In this document: piece after piece, positions 8,926 through 16,667 of the stretch | Position numbering within the stretch: the first letter of the stretch is position 1 | Layout: each line of letters starts with the position of its first letter | Source: an uncultured Clostridia bacterium | GTDB lineage: Bacteria > Bacillota > Clostridia > Christensenellales > Aristaeellaceae | DNA: 29,673 bases | Assembly (NCBI GenBank): GCA_945877525.1 | Contig: CAMDVP010000007.1 | Coordinates: 1 to 29,673, forward strand | Direction of reading: 5' to 3' | Program-made: the position numbers and the translations under genes | The notes under the pieces: generated by a model | The model's input: the letters and a program-made list of their open reading frames with translations, nothing else | Told to the model about the DNA's origin: nothing | Database searches by the model: none

Positions 8926-8962
8926 CGCGGCTTTTTCATTTTTTTATTGAAAAAAAGCCGCG
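8926..8962. repeat. GC-clamped A/T-tract inverted repeat upstream of the regulator promoter
   Basis: Arms CGCGGCTTTTT (8926-8936) and AAAAAGCCGCG (8952-8962) form an 11-bp inverted repeat with a 15-nt T-rich loop. It ends 2 bp before the predicted -10 of the LacI-type gene. No U-run follows the stem on either strand, so it is not a standard intrinsic terminator. A DNA-bending or protein-binding role is possible. Confidence 0.6.
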
Positions 8963-8964
8963 AT

Positions 8965-8987
8965 TATGATAAGCTAAATGTTAGCAA
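8965..8987 (+). promoter_or_regulatory. Regulator promoter -10 with GCTAA-type operator
   Basis: A TATGAT -10 (8965-8970) is followed at once by AAGCTAAATGTTAGCAA (8971-8987), which contains the 5-bp arms GCTAA and TTAGC around ATG. It matches 13 of 17 positions of the perfect dyad before the importer operon. Its place over the expected transcript start suggests autorepression. No good -35 is visible 17 bp upstream. Confidence 0.65.
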
Positions 8988-9008
8988 TGGATCAAAGGAG
9001 GAATAACC

Positions 9009-10037
9009 ATGGCGGAAACGAAGAAAGGTGTTCAGCTGGGCGAAATTGCCAGGCAGCTGGGTATATCCCGCAGCACCGTTTCCTTTGTGCTGAACGGACG
9101 GGGAGACGAAATGCGCATTTCCAGGGCAACCCAGGAAAAAATACGCCGTACCGCCAGGGAGATGGACTATCAGCCCAACCTGAACGCCCAGCGTCTGCGG
9201 CGTTCGGCCACCGACATCCAGTTCCAGAGCATTGCCATGTTCTGGTGCGACCATTATGGTGCGGAAGCTCTGGGGCGCTTTATTTCCGGAGGCTGCAGCA
9301 ACGCTGAGAACTCGGGCGTGCAGACGGAGTACGCCCTGCACATCTTTCACTATGACGAGCTTTACAAATACAAGGATTTGCTTTCCTCCAACTACTACTC
9401 CGGCATCGTCATCAACGGCGGCTCGGATAATGACCTGGAGCTTCTCTCCCAGATCAATTTCCAGGTTCCGGTAGTGTTCTCTGGGCGCAGCGTGAATGGG
9501 ATCAGCTGCGTGTATGTGGACAGCTATGCCCTGGGCAAGCGATGCGCCCGGGCGATTGCCGAGCAGGGGTATACCTCTGCCGGGGTGATCGGCTGCCGCC
9601 GTTCCACCTCCGGCGCAAGCTTGCGCCTGACCGGCTTTCTGGACGGCTGCCAGGCCTGCGGCGTGGAAACAAGGCCCGAATGGCTGATTCCCTGCAGCGA
9701 AGCCAGAACAGACAGCGGCTATCAGGGCATGACCGCCATTGCAGCCTGCCATGAAAAGCCGGATATTCTCTTCATCATGACCGATACCGAGGCTATCGGA
9801 GCGGTGATCTATATGAAAGAGAAGGGGATGTTTGAGCAAATTCCGCTGCTGATTTACGGCACGAACAAGACCATCCGCATGATGGCACCCAACGCCACCT
9901 ATGCCGACTTTGCCATTGAGGAGGTTTCACGCAAAACCATGGAGACGCTGAACCTGCTGATTCACAACGGTATCAGCGTGCCTATCAGCCAACTTGTCAC
10001 ACCAAACATTGGGAAAGGGCATGATTCGGCGCGCTAA
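9009..10037 (+). CDS. LacI family transcriptional regulator
   Basis: A 342-residue LacI/GalR-type repressor. The N-terminal helix-turn-helix spans residues about 8-30 (LGEIARQLGISRSTVSFVLN), followed by the hinge segment YQPNLNAQRLR near 57-67, and then a periplasmic-binding-protein-like ligand domain with GIVINGG and VVFSGRSVNGISCVYVDSYALGKR elements typical of sugar-responsive members. The ATG follows AAAGGAGGAATAACC. It sits divergent from the MATE operon and just upstream of the sugar importer operon. Matching palindromes at its own promoter, at its stop codon and in front of the importer indicate that it controls itself and the importer. The effector is probably a plant oligosaccharide or its breakdown product (inference). 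Confidence 0.95.
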   Translation: MAETKKGVQLGEIARQLGISRSTVSFVLNGRGDEMRISRATQEKIRRTAREMDYQPNLNAQRLRRSATDIQFQSIAMFWCDHYGAEALGRFISGGCSNAENSGVQTEYALHIFHYDELYKYKDLLSSNYYSGIVINGGSDNDLELLSQINFQVPVVFSGRSVNGISCVYVDSYALGKRCARAIAEQGYTSAGVIGCRRSTSGASLRLTGFLDGCQACGVETRPEWLIPCSEARTDSGYQGMTAIAACHEKPDILFIMTDTEAIGAVIYMKEKGMFEQIPLLIYGTNKTIRMMAPNATYADFAIEEVSRKTMETLNLLIHNGISVPISQLVTPNIGKGHDSAR

Positions 10038-10047
10038 TGACATTAGC
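10033..10047. promoter_or_regulatory. Palindrome GCTAATG-A-CATTAGC at the regulator stop codon
   Basis: A perfect 15-bp palindrome (7-1-7) whose GCTAA/TTAGC arms equal those of the other two dyads but are 5 bp apart rather than 3. It includes the regulator's TAA stop. It could be an auxiliary operator for the importer promoter about 100 bp downstream, or a chance or RNA-level structure. Confidence 0.5.
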
Positions 10048-10132
10048 AAGACTTCGTTCGCTTTTTGATGAACCCATCTCCAACAGTTTGTCCATTTAGG
10101 ACAATAACTTCCCAAAACACATCATTTATCTC

Positions 10133-10161
10133 TTGACACACCAGCCGCTTCGTGCTATGAT
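10133..10161 (+). promoter_or_regulatory. Consensus promoter of the sugar importer operon
   Basis: TTGACA (10133-10138) and TATGAT (10156-10161) are separated by exactly 17 bp, a near-perfect sigma-70/sigma-A promoter. The start point should fall near 10168, just before the 17-bp operator, so a bound repressor would block transcription. Confidence 0.85.
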
Positions 10162-10176
10162 TAAATTACTAAAGCG

Positions 10177-10193
10177 TTGCTAACAGTTAGCAA
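10177..10193. promoter_or_regulatory. LacI-type operator of the importer operon
   Basis: TTGCTAACAGTTAGCAA is a perfect palindrome (8-1-8) placed about 10 bp after the predicted transcription start. It is the best of three related dyads in this region and is the probable main binding site of the adjacent LacI-type regulator. Confidence 0.8.
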
Positions 10194-10221
10194 CCAAAAA
10201 CACACACAAGGAGGCTTCCGC

Positions 10222-11499
10222 ATGAAAAAGTTGCTCAGTACCCTGGTTGCAATCGCCATGCTGGCCAGCATGATGCTGCCCGTTGCAGCCCTGGGCGAAA
10301 CCTACGAACCGATCACCATCCAGTTCTGGAATGGCTGGAGTGGCTCGGACGGCGATGTGCTGATCGAAATGGTGGATCGGTTTAACGAGACCAATCCCTA
10401 CAACATTACCATTGAGATGGATATCAACTCCGAGTTTCTGAACAAGATTGCCGCGGAGTTTGCCGCCGACAGCGGCCCGCAGCTGATTCTGGGCGCGAAC
10501 AACTTTAAGGATCTCTACGTCGGGTATCTGCTGCCCCTGAATGAGATCTTTGAAAAGACCGCCCTGAAGCAGGAGGACTTTATTGCCGGCTATGTGGATT
10601 CCTGCTCCACCGACGGCGAAATCTTTGTGCTTCCCTTCCAGGTAACCGCCCGCTACATGTACTGGAACAAGGATCTGTTTGCCGCCGCGGGTCTGGATCC
10701 TGACGTGCCCCCGGCTTCCTATGCCGAGTGGAGCGAAATGGCTGCCAAGATTACCAATGAAGACGCCAATGTGTACGGCTCCGGCCTGAGCTACACCGCC
10801 ACTGTGACCAACGCGGCCATCATGCAGCGCATGGGCGGGAACTTCGTGGACTATGACGAAAACGGAGAATTTGTTCCCCTGTTCGAGGGCAACGAAGGCT
10901 TTGTGAAGTTCGGCAACTGGATGAAGGACCTGATCGACTCGGGCAACAACCCCATGGAAACCGACACCACTTCCATGTTCAAGGCTGGTCAGATCGGCAT
11001 CATGGCTGATGGCGCGTGGACCAACTCCGCCCTGCAGGAAATTGGCCTGAACTATGGCGTGGGCCTGCTGCCCTATGACGATGCGGGCAAGGTGCTGCCC
11101 ACCTCCGTGTCCGGCTTTGCCATCACCAAGTATACCACTGAAGCCGAGGTTATGGCCTGCTATCGCTTCCTGGAGTGGTGGTACAACGGAGACGAGAATA
11201 CCGACGTTTCCGGCGCGTTGCGCTGGTCGCTGGACTGCGGCTATCCCGCTTACTACCTGCCTGTGGTCAATGATCCCCGTTACCAGGCATCTGAACTGCT
11301 TGCTTCCATGACCAACACCGACAACGAGGTTGACACCACCTTCTGGGCTCCCTCTGCCTTCGCGCAGACCTTCACCCTGAGCAGTGAAGTGATTCAGCCC
11401 TTCATTGACAAGGTGGTCATCAGCGGCGAGGATCCTCTCTCCGTGCTCAGCGAATGCCAGAGCTCCGCGCAGGCCATTATCGACGCCGCAAAGAAGTAA
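10222..11499 (+). CDS. ABC transporter sugar-binding protein (family 1 solute-binding)
   Basis: A 425-residue extracellular solute-binding protein of the family 1 (MalE-like) type, which captures oligosaccharides for ABC import. The N-terminus MKKLLSTLVAIAMLASMML is a signal peptide, ending near residue 25 (AALG). The mature part begins with ITIQFWNGWSGSDGDVLIEMVDRFNE, typical of the family. No Cys exists near the cleavage site, so it is not a lipoprotein, unlike most Gram-positive binding proteins. The ATG at 10222 was chosen because AAGGAGG (10208-10214) precedes it; the frame upstream runs through the operator. It is followed by a strong hairpin and two permease genes. No ATPase gene is present, so a shared MsmK-like ATPase is presumably encoded elsewhere. 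Confidence 0.95.
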   Translation: MKKLLSTLVAIAMLASMMLPVAALGETYEPITIQFWNGWSGSDGDVLIEMVDRFNETNPYNITIEMDINSEFLNKIAAEFAADSGPQLILGANNFKDLYVGYLLPLNEIFEKTALKQEDFIAGYVDSCSTDGEIFVLPFQVTARYMYWNKDLFAAAGLDPDVPPASYAEWSEMAAKITNEDANVYGSGLSYTATVTNAAIMQRMGGNFVDYDENGEFVPLFEGNEGFVKFGNWMKDLIDSGNNPMETDTTSMFKAGQIGIMADGAWTNSALQEIGLNYGVGLLPYDDAGKVLPTSVSGFAITKYTTEAEVMACYRFLEWWYNGDENTDVSGALRWSLDCGYPAYYLPVVNDPRYQASELLASMTNTDNEVDTTFWAPSAFAQTFTLSSEVIQPFIDKVVISGEDPLSVLSECQSSAQAIIDAAKK

Positions 11500-11521
11500 C
11501 CTCTATCAGGGACAATCCGCA

Positions 11522-11551
11522 CAGGGGAACCGGGTCGCCCCGGTTCCCCTG
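11522..11551 (+). terminator. Intercistronic hairpin between binding protein and permease genes
   Basis: A perfect 13-bp GC-rich stem (11522-11534 with 11539-11551, loop TCGC) lies 22 bp after the binding-protein stop. It lacks a U-tract, so it probably acts as a partial terminator or an mRNA-stabilising element that keeps binding-protein levels above permease levels, a common arrangement in sugar ABC operons. Confidence 0.75.
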
Positions 11552-11594
11552 ATTCTTATGAAACGATCTTCACTTTTCGCGGGAGGGTATGGGT

Positions 11595-12500
11595 ATGGTA
11601 CAGGCAGCCGGTAGAAGGAAATCCAAAGGCCTGAAGCCGCGTTGGGCGCCTTATTTGTTTATTGCCCCGGTCATTGTTCTGATGCTGGTGTTCAACATTG
11701 TTCCCCTCTTGATGTGCTTTGGCATCAGCACCCTGGATATGGGAATGACCTTCAACAACGCTACCTTTGCCGGTCTTGCCAACTTCAGGGAGGCCCTTGG
11801 CGACTGGCGCTTCTGGAACAGCCTGGTGGTCACCCTGAAGTGGACTGCTGTCGAGGTTCCCCTGCAGCTGATTACTGCTATTGCCATGGCAGGACTGCTT
11901 CGAAGAAACACCCGCCCCAATCAGCTGTTCCGGGCCATCTATTTCATGCCCGTCATCTGCTCCGCCACTGCGACAGGCATCATGTGGAAGCTGATTCTCC
12001 ATTCCAATGTGGGCTATATTCCTTACATCATGAAGCTGATGGGCCTGGGGAAGGTCAATTTCATGAACAACCCCGGCATCACCTTCTATGTCATCGTGTT
12101 CATGTCCGTATGGAAAACCTTCGGCGTGTCCATGACCATCCTTATCGGCGCCATGCAGAACGTGTCTGCCGACCTGTATGAGGCAGCTGACCTGGACGGC
12201 TGCGGAAAGCTGCGCCAGTTCTTCCAGATCACCCTGCCCTGCATCCGACCCACCCTGTGGTTCCTCATCATGACGCGCATTATTGGCTCGTTCCAGGTGT
12301 TTGACATTGTGTATACCACCACCGGAGGCGGCCCCAACTATACCACCGAAACACTGGTGTCCTACATTTACAGCCGCGGCTTTGGCGATGTGAACCGTAT
12401 GGGTTATGCTTCCTCGTTGTCCATCTGGTTGCTGGCTCTGATCCTGTTCATTACCGTGATTATGTATTCCTTTATGCTCAAGCAGGAAAAGGAGGGATGA
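11595..12500 (+). CDS. ABC sugar transporter permease (MalF/UgpA type)
   Basis: A 301-residue inner-membrane permease of the CUT1 sugar importer class with about six membrane spans; the first is near residues 17-42 (YLFIAPVIVLMLVFNIVPLL). The cytoplasmic EAA loop EAADLDG at about 196-202, followed by FFQITLPCIRPT, contacts the ATPase. The frame has an ATG at 11589, but ATG 11595 is preferred because GGGAGGG lies 7 nt upstream. It forms the channel together with the next gene, whose start is 2 bp beyond this stop codon. Confidence 0.95.
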   Translation: MVQAAGRRKSKGLKPRWAPYLFIAPVIVLMLVFNIVPLLMCFGISTLDMGMTFNNATFAGLANFREALGDWRFWNSLVVTLKWTAVEVPLQLITAIAMAGLLRRNTRPNQLFRAIYFMPVICSATATGIMWKLILHSNVGYIPYIMKLMGLGKVNFMNNPGITFYVIVFMSVWKTFGVSMTILIGAMQNVSADLYEAADLDGCGKLRQFFQITLPCIRPTLWFLIMTRIIGSFQVFDIVYTTTGGGPNYTTETLVSYIYSRGFGDVNRMGYASSLSIWLLALILFITVIMYSFMLKQEKEG

Positions 12501-12502
12501 TC

Positions 12503-13381
12503 ATGAGCACTGTCACAAAGGCCCCCGTCCATGCGGTGCCGCGGAAGCACCCGGTCCGCTGGAAGGACATCCCCTCAAAGGTGCTGATTGCCCTGATTTT
12601 GGTCATTGCCGCGGTCATCATTCTGCTGCCCGTATTGTGGATGTTCCTCAGCGCCTTCAAGCCGGCCGGAAAGATTATCGCATATCCGCCCACCTTCTGG
12701 CCGACAGAATTCACCCTTGCCAATTTCGAGCGTCTGGCTAAACGCATCAAGGTGGTTTTCTACTTCCGCAATTCCGTTATTTACGCACTGCTGACTACGG
12801 TGCCATCGGTGTTCCTCTGCGCCATGGCAGGCTATTCCTTCGCCAGGTTTGAGTTCAAGGGACGCAACATGCTGTTCATCCTGGTGCTGGCCACCATGAT
12901 GATTCCCTTCCAGGTCATCATGATTCCCCTGTTCCTGGTGGTCAAGAATCTGGGAATATATGATACCTACAGCGGACTGATCCTGCCCAAGCTGGCGGTG
13001 GCCATGTCCATCTTCATGATGCGCTCTGCATTCGCCTCCCTGCCAAAGGAATTGGAGGAAGCCGGACGAATCGACGGCATTTCCGAGTTCGGGCTGTTCT
13101 TCCGCATTTTCCTGCCCCTGGTGAAGCCTACCATGATTACCATGTTTATCCTGGGCGTGAACGCTGCATGGAACGACCTGATGTGGCCCCTGCTGGTAAC
13201 CGGCAGCACCAAAATGCGCACCCTCGCCAACGGTCTGGCGCTGTTCATCGGTTCTGACACCACGGAATACGGCCCTGCTTTTGCCGGCGCGTTCATTTCT
13301 ATCGCACCTATGCTGGTGCTGTACATTTTCGGCCAGAAATACTTCATTGAAGGCACCATGGCCGGCAGCGTCAAAGGATAA
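12503..13381 (+). CDS. ABC sugar transporter permease (MalG/UgpE type)
   Basis: A 292-residue partner permease with about six membrane spans, the first at about residues 26-50. The EAA loop reads EEAGRIDG at about 185-192, followed by FFRIFLPLVKPT. The C-terminus KYFIEGTMAGSVKG is the conserved ending of MalG-type permeases. ATG 12503 is chosen over ATG 12497 because AAGGAGG ends at 12495, too close to the first. It is tightly coupled to the upstream permease and followed after 11 bp by an esterase gene. Confidence 0.96.
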   Translation: MSTVTKAPVHAVPRKHPVRWKDIPSKVLIALILVIAAVIILLPVLWMFLSAFKPAGKIIAYPPTFWPTEFTLANFERLAKRIKVVFYFRNSVIYALLTTVPSVFLCAMAGYSFARFEFKGRNMLFILVLATMMIPFQVIMIPLFLVVKNLGIYDTYSGLILPKLAVAMSIFMMRSAFASLPKELEEAGRIDGISEFGLFFRIFLPLVKPTMITMFILGVNAAWNDLMWPLLVTGSTKMRTLANGLALFIGSDTTEYGPAFAGAFISIAPMLVLYIFGQKYFIEGTMAGSVKG

Positions 13382-13392
13382 AGGGGGATAAT

Positions 13393-15060
13393 ATGATCTA
13401 TAGAAAGGAACTGGACGGCGGCGACGCGGTATGGCTGTTTTATCCAAGCGACGTGCGGCGCACGCCCTACAAGCGCTCAGCCTTGACGTTGCTGATAGAG
13501 GATACCTCCGAAAAAACAGTCCGCCGCCTGCTGGAGGAGGAAGGACTGGCTGATTTTGCCCGGCTGCATGATGTGATTCTGGCCATTCCCGAGGTGCCTG
13601 CGCAGGGCTGGCAGCCCGCTGTGGAGCAGCTTGACCGTCTGGCACGGATTCATGTGAACATCTCCCGTCCGGAGAACGAGCCGCTGAAGTTCAACAGTCT
13701 GGGTATTCCTACGCTGGAATCCATGCAGAGCGAATACCATCCGATGAATGATGTGCGCTATTATGCAGGCGTGGGCGCTGGCGCAGCGCTGGCGCTGACC
13801 CTGGCTGCCTGTCGCCCTGAGCTGACAGCTGCCGTGCTGGCTGTGGACGGTACCCTGCCGGACACCCTGCCTGAGGAAGCCTCCGGCGCGCCGGTGCCGG
13901 TGATGCTGTTGGGAAGCGCCGTGGATGCCCGGGTGTATTTTGACAGCGTCAATCATGCCGAACCCGCCGGGGACGGGCTGGATGCATGCCCTGTCAATTC
14001 CTTTCAGATGGTGCTGCATGACTGCCATCCCGCGTGCCTGAACGCAGAAACCATCCGGCGCGCATGGGAAATGCTTTTCCGCCGTGTGCGCCGCACCAAC
14101 ACCGGCGCTCGGGGCGATGTGGAGCCCCGCCTGTGCCTGAAGGACTGCGGCTTTGAGCAGGTGGTTGATGAGATCCGCCTCCCCGACGGGCTGCAGCACA
14201 CCTGGTTCACCCATGTGCCCGCGTCTGTGAGGGACAATCCTGGGAAAAAGGCACCGCTGGTCATGTTTTTCCACGGCGGCTCGGACAATCCCGAAGAGGC
14301 TGCGGAGATGTCCAAGCTTCATGAGCTGGGCGAGCGGGAGGGCTTCATCACCGTATATCCATGGGGCTCCAACCGCTGCGGCTGGAATATCCACCTGCAT
14401 GCGGATGAGGAGGACGATGAAACCTACACCCTGCAGCTGATTGACTATATGATTGCCTGCTATCCCGTGGATCCAGGACGGGTTTATCTCTCCGGCTTCT
14501 CCAACGGCGCGGGCCACGCGCTGATGATGGGCATGATGCATCCCGACGTGGTGGCAGCTATCTTCCCTATTGATTCCAACTGGCCCGGCGCGCGTATCGG
14601 CCCCACCGACACGAAGCCTGAGGATGTGCCGGCCTTCCGCCGCGCCATGGAAAAGAAAAAGGAGAAGGACTACCGCATGCCTGTATGGTATACCTACGGC
14701 ACCCGTGAGCCTTCCTATCCCGTCTACCGCGGCTGCTCCCAGCAGCATCAGTATGATTTCTACAAATGGTTCAACCATATTCCCGTCCGGGAAACGCCGC
14801 CCCAGGACGCTCCCGACGCCTGCGGATGCGGTGTGCCGGGCGATGTGCAGCTGCACCTTGTGCCTTCCGCACGCCATCCCCATCACCATTATGACGTGCA
14901 GCGGTTCTTCTCCGGGGACGAGGTGCCGATGAACCTGTACAACTATGCTCTCATGCGTGACAAGGGACATGAGGTGGCCCAGATGGATCCGGAGCTGGGC
15001 TGGCGCTATGTGCGGCACTTCCGCCGGGAAAGCGACGGCTCTCTGACCCTTATTCCCTGA
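13393..15060 (+). CDS. Two-part esterase with C-terminal PHB-depolymerase/feruloyl-esterase-like domain
   Basis: A 555-residue protein. Residues about 255-545 form an alpha/beta-hydrolase of the polyhydroxybutyrate depolymerase/feruloyl esterase (LpqC-like) type: oxyanion HGG at 294-296, nucleophile Ser370 in GFSNG, and a late His, probably His526 in KGHEV. Residues 1 to about 240 look like a second, degenerate alpha/beta-hydrolase: the segment YYAGVGAGAALAL at about 123-135 has the shape of a nucleophile elbow, but GVGAG carries Gly128 where Ser is expected. There is no signal peptide, so it acts in the cytoplasm. It follows the importer permease by 11 bp, with AAAGGGGG as its binding site. 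Likely role: removing ester groups from imported oligosaccharides (inference). The N-terminal domain assignment is tentative. Confidence 0.85.
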   Translation: MIYRKELDGGDAVWLFYPSDVRRTPYKRSALTLLIEDTSEKTVRRLLEEEGLADFARLHDVILAIPEVPAQGWQPAVEQLDRLARIHVNISRPENEPLKFNSLGIPTLESMQSEYHPMNDVRYYAGVGAGAALALTLAACRPELTAAVLAVDGTLPDTLPEEASGAPVPVMLLGSAVDARVYFDSVNHAEPAGDGLDACPVNSFQMVLHDCHPACLNAETIRRAWEMLFRRVRRTNTGARGDVEPRLCLKDCGFEQVVDEIRLPDGLQHTWFTHVPASVRDNPGKKAPLVMFFHGGSDNPEEAAEMSKLHELGEREGFITVYPWGSNRCGWNIHLHADEEDDETYTLQLIDYMIACYPVDPGRVYLSGFSNGAGHALMMGMMHPDVVAAIFPIDSNWPGARIGPTDTKPEDVPAFRRAMEKKKEKDYRMPVWYTYGTREPSYPVYRGCSQQHQYDFYKWFNHIPVRETPPQDAPDACGCGVPGDVQLHLVPSARHPHHHYDVQRFFSGDEVPMNLYNYALMRDKGHEVAQMDPELGWRYVRHFRRESDGSLTLIP

Positions 15061-15089
15061 ATCAGAACTGGTCTGAAGGAGGCAATGCT

Positions 15090-16598
15090 ATGCTTCGGGA
15101 AACCATGACGGAATGCGGCCGGGTGCGGGGCATTCCCGCAGCCGATCCGAGAATCACCGCTTACAAGGGCATTCCCTTTGCCGCGCCGCCAGTGGGGGAA
15201 TTGCGCTGGCGCGCCCCCAGACCGGCGGAAAAATGGGAGGGCGTGCGCGACTGCGCCCGGTTTGCCCCCATTTCCATGCAGGAAACCCCCGGCGCGGATC
15301 CCGACGCCTTTTACAGCCGTGAGTGGCATGTGGATCCCGATATTCCCATGAGCGAGGACTGCCTGTACCTGAACGTGTGGACTCCCGCCAAATCGGCGGA
15401 GGAAAAGCTCCCCGTGATGGTATGGATTTTCGGCGGCGGCATGACCTGCGGCTATCCCGCCGAGATGGAATTTGACGGCGAGCGCCTGGCCCGCCGCGGC
15501 GTGGTGCTGGTATCGGTGAACTATCGGGTAAACAGCTTCGGTCTGCTGGCCCATCCTGAGCTGACTGCCGAGGCCCGGGCCGAGGGCGCGCCTCCGGCCA
15601 ACCTGGCCCTGCAGGATCAGCGGGCCGCCATTCTGTGGGTTCGCCGGAATATCCATGCCTTCGGCGGCGACCCGGAGTGCATCACGGTGTTCGGCCAGTC
15701 CGCTGGCGGACGCAGCACCTGGGCGCAGGTAGCCTCTCCCCTCAACCGCGGGCTGTTCCGCCGGGCCATCGCCCAGAGCGGTGGCCTGACGGGGGACTTT
15801 GCCCGTTACCCTTCCCTGCAGGAGGCTGAGGCCCGGGGCGAGGCGTTCCTCAAGCACCTGGGCGTAGGCTCCATCGCGGAGGCCCGCGCCATGGACGCGC
15901 GGGAGGTGTTGGAAAAAACCCTTTCCTGGAACGGCCCCCGCTGGAGTCCCGCACTGGACGGCGTGTTCCTGCCGGAGGATCCCTGTGACGCCATTCTCCA
16001 CGGCCGGCAGAATGATGTGGAACTCATGTGCGGCAACACCGCAGCTGAGGGGAATTTCCGCTTTGGCGACACCCTGGAGGAGTTTCTTCCCAATGCCCGC
16101 CGCCTGTGGAAGGATGACTTTGACCGGATGATGTCCCTGGCCGGCATCCGCACCGACGAGGATATTCAGCGCTACTATCGCTCCCGGGCCTTCCATCCCT
16201 TTGAGGTGGGCAACCATTTTGCCGCCCGCAGCTTGGAACGCCAGGGCAAAAAGCCCGCCTGGCTTTACCGCTTCAACCCGGAAATCCCCGGCGACAACGC
16301 GGGTTCCTTCCATTCCTCGGAGCTGTGGTTTGTGTTCGAGACCCTGGCCAAGTGCTGGCGGCCCTTTGAGGGCAAGCACTATGACCTGGCCCGGCAGATG
16401 TGCAACTACTGGACCAACTTCGCCCGTACCGGCGACCCCAACGGTCTCGACCAGAACGGCCGGCCTATGCCCTACTGGCCCCCCTGCACGGCGGAAAATG
16501 GCGAAAGCGTGATGCTCTTGGACGATGCGCCCCATGCAATCCGTCCGGAGGCGGACGAGTTGTTTGCCTTTGAATTATCCCGTCAGGAGCGGACATAA
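15090..16598 (+). CDS. Carboxylesterase, type B family
   Basis: A 502-residue alpha/beta-hydrolase of the carboxylesterase type B (para-nitrobenzyl esterase) family. SEDCLYLNVW is at 88-97, the oxyanion GGG at 115-117, and the triad is Ser204 in GQSAGG, Glu320 in TAAEG and His408 in GSFHSSEL. All are intact and the length is typical. No signal peptide is present. The ATG follows AAGGAGG (15076-15082) and lies 29 bp after the other esterase. As the last gene of the LacI-controlled importer operon it probably cleaves acyl esters from imported carbohydrates; the family also hydrolyses many unrelated esters, so the substrate is open. Confidence 0.94.
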   Translation: MLRETMTECGRVRGIPAADPRITAYKGIPFAAPPVGELRWRAPRPAEKWEGVRDCARFAPISMQETPGADPDAFYSREWHVDPDIPMSEDCLYLNVWTPAKSAEEKLPVMVWIFGGGMTCGYPAEMEFDGERLARRGVVLVSVNYRVNSFGLLAHPELTAEARAEGAPPANLALQDQRAAILWVRRNIHAFGGDPECITVFGQSAGGRSTWAQVASPLNRGLFRRAIAQSGGLTGDFARYPSLQEAEARGEAFLKHLGVGSIAEARAMDAREVLEKTLSWNGPRWSPALDGVFLPEDPCDAILHGRQNDVELMCGNTAAEGNFRFGDTLEEFLPNARRLWKDDFDRMMSLAGIRTDEDIQRYYRSRAFHPFEVGNHFAARSLERQGKKPAWLYRFNPEIPGDNAGSFHSSELWFVFETLAKCWRPFEGKHYDLARQMCNYWTNFARTGDPNGLDQNGRPMPYWPPCTAENGESVMLLDDAPHAIRPEADELFAFELSRQERT

Positions 16599-16624
16599 CG
16601 ATGCATACCCGCAGGCGGCGCCAC

Positions 16625-16652
16625 AAAAAAAGTGGCTGCCGCCACTTTTTAT
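16625..16652. terminator. Bidirectional terminator between convergent operons
   Basis: AAAAAGTGGC (16627-16636) and GCCACTTTTT (16641-16650) make a 10-bp stem with loop TGCC. The T-run serves the plus-strand importer operon, and the A-run gives a U-tract for the minus-strand gene ending at 16668. Confidence 0.9.
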
Positions 16653-16667
16653 GCTGGGTACACTTTG

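Noticed and set aside
10177..10221. Earlier start for the sugar-binding protein
   Set aside because: It would begin inside the operator and put hydrophilic residues before the signal peptide; ATG 10222 has a perfect ribosome binding site.
13477..15018. Long minus-strand open frame antisense to the two-part esterase
   Set aside because: No plausible domain, and the plus strand carries a real esterase with start signal and operon context.
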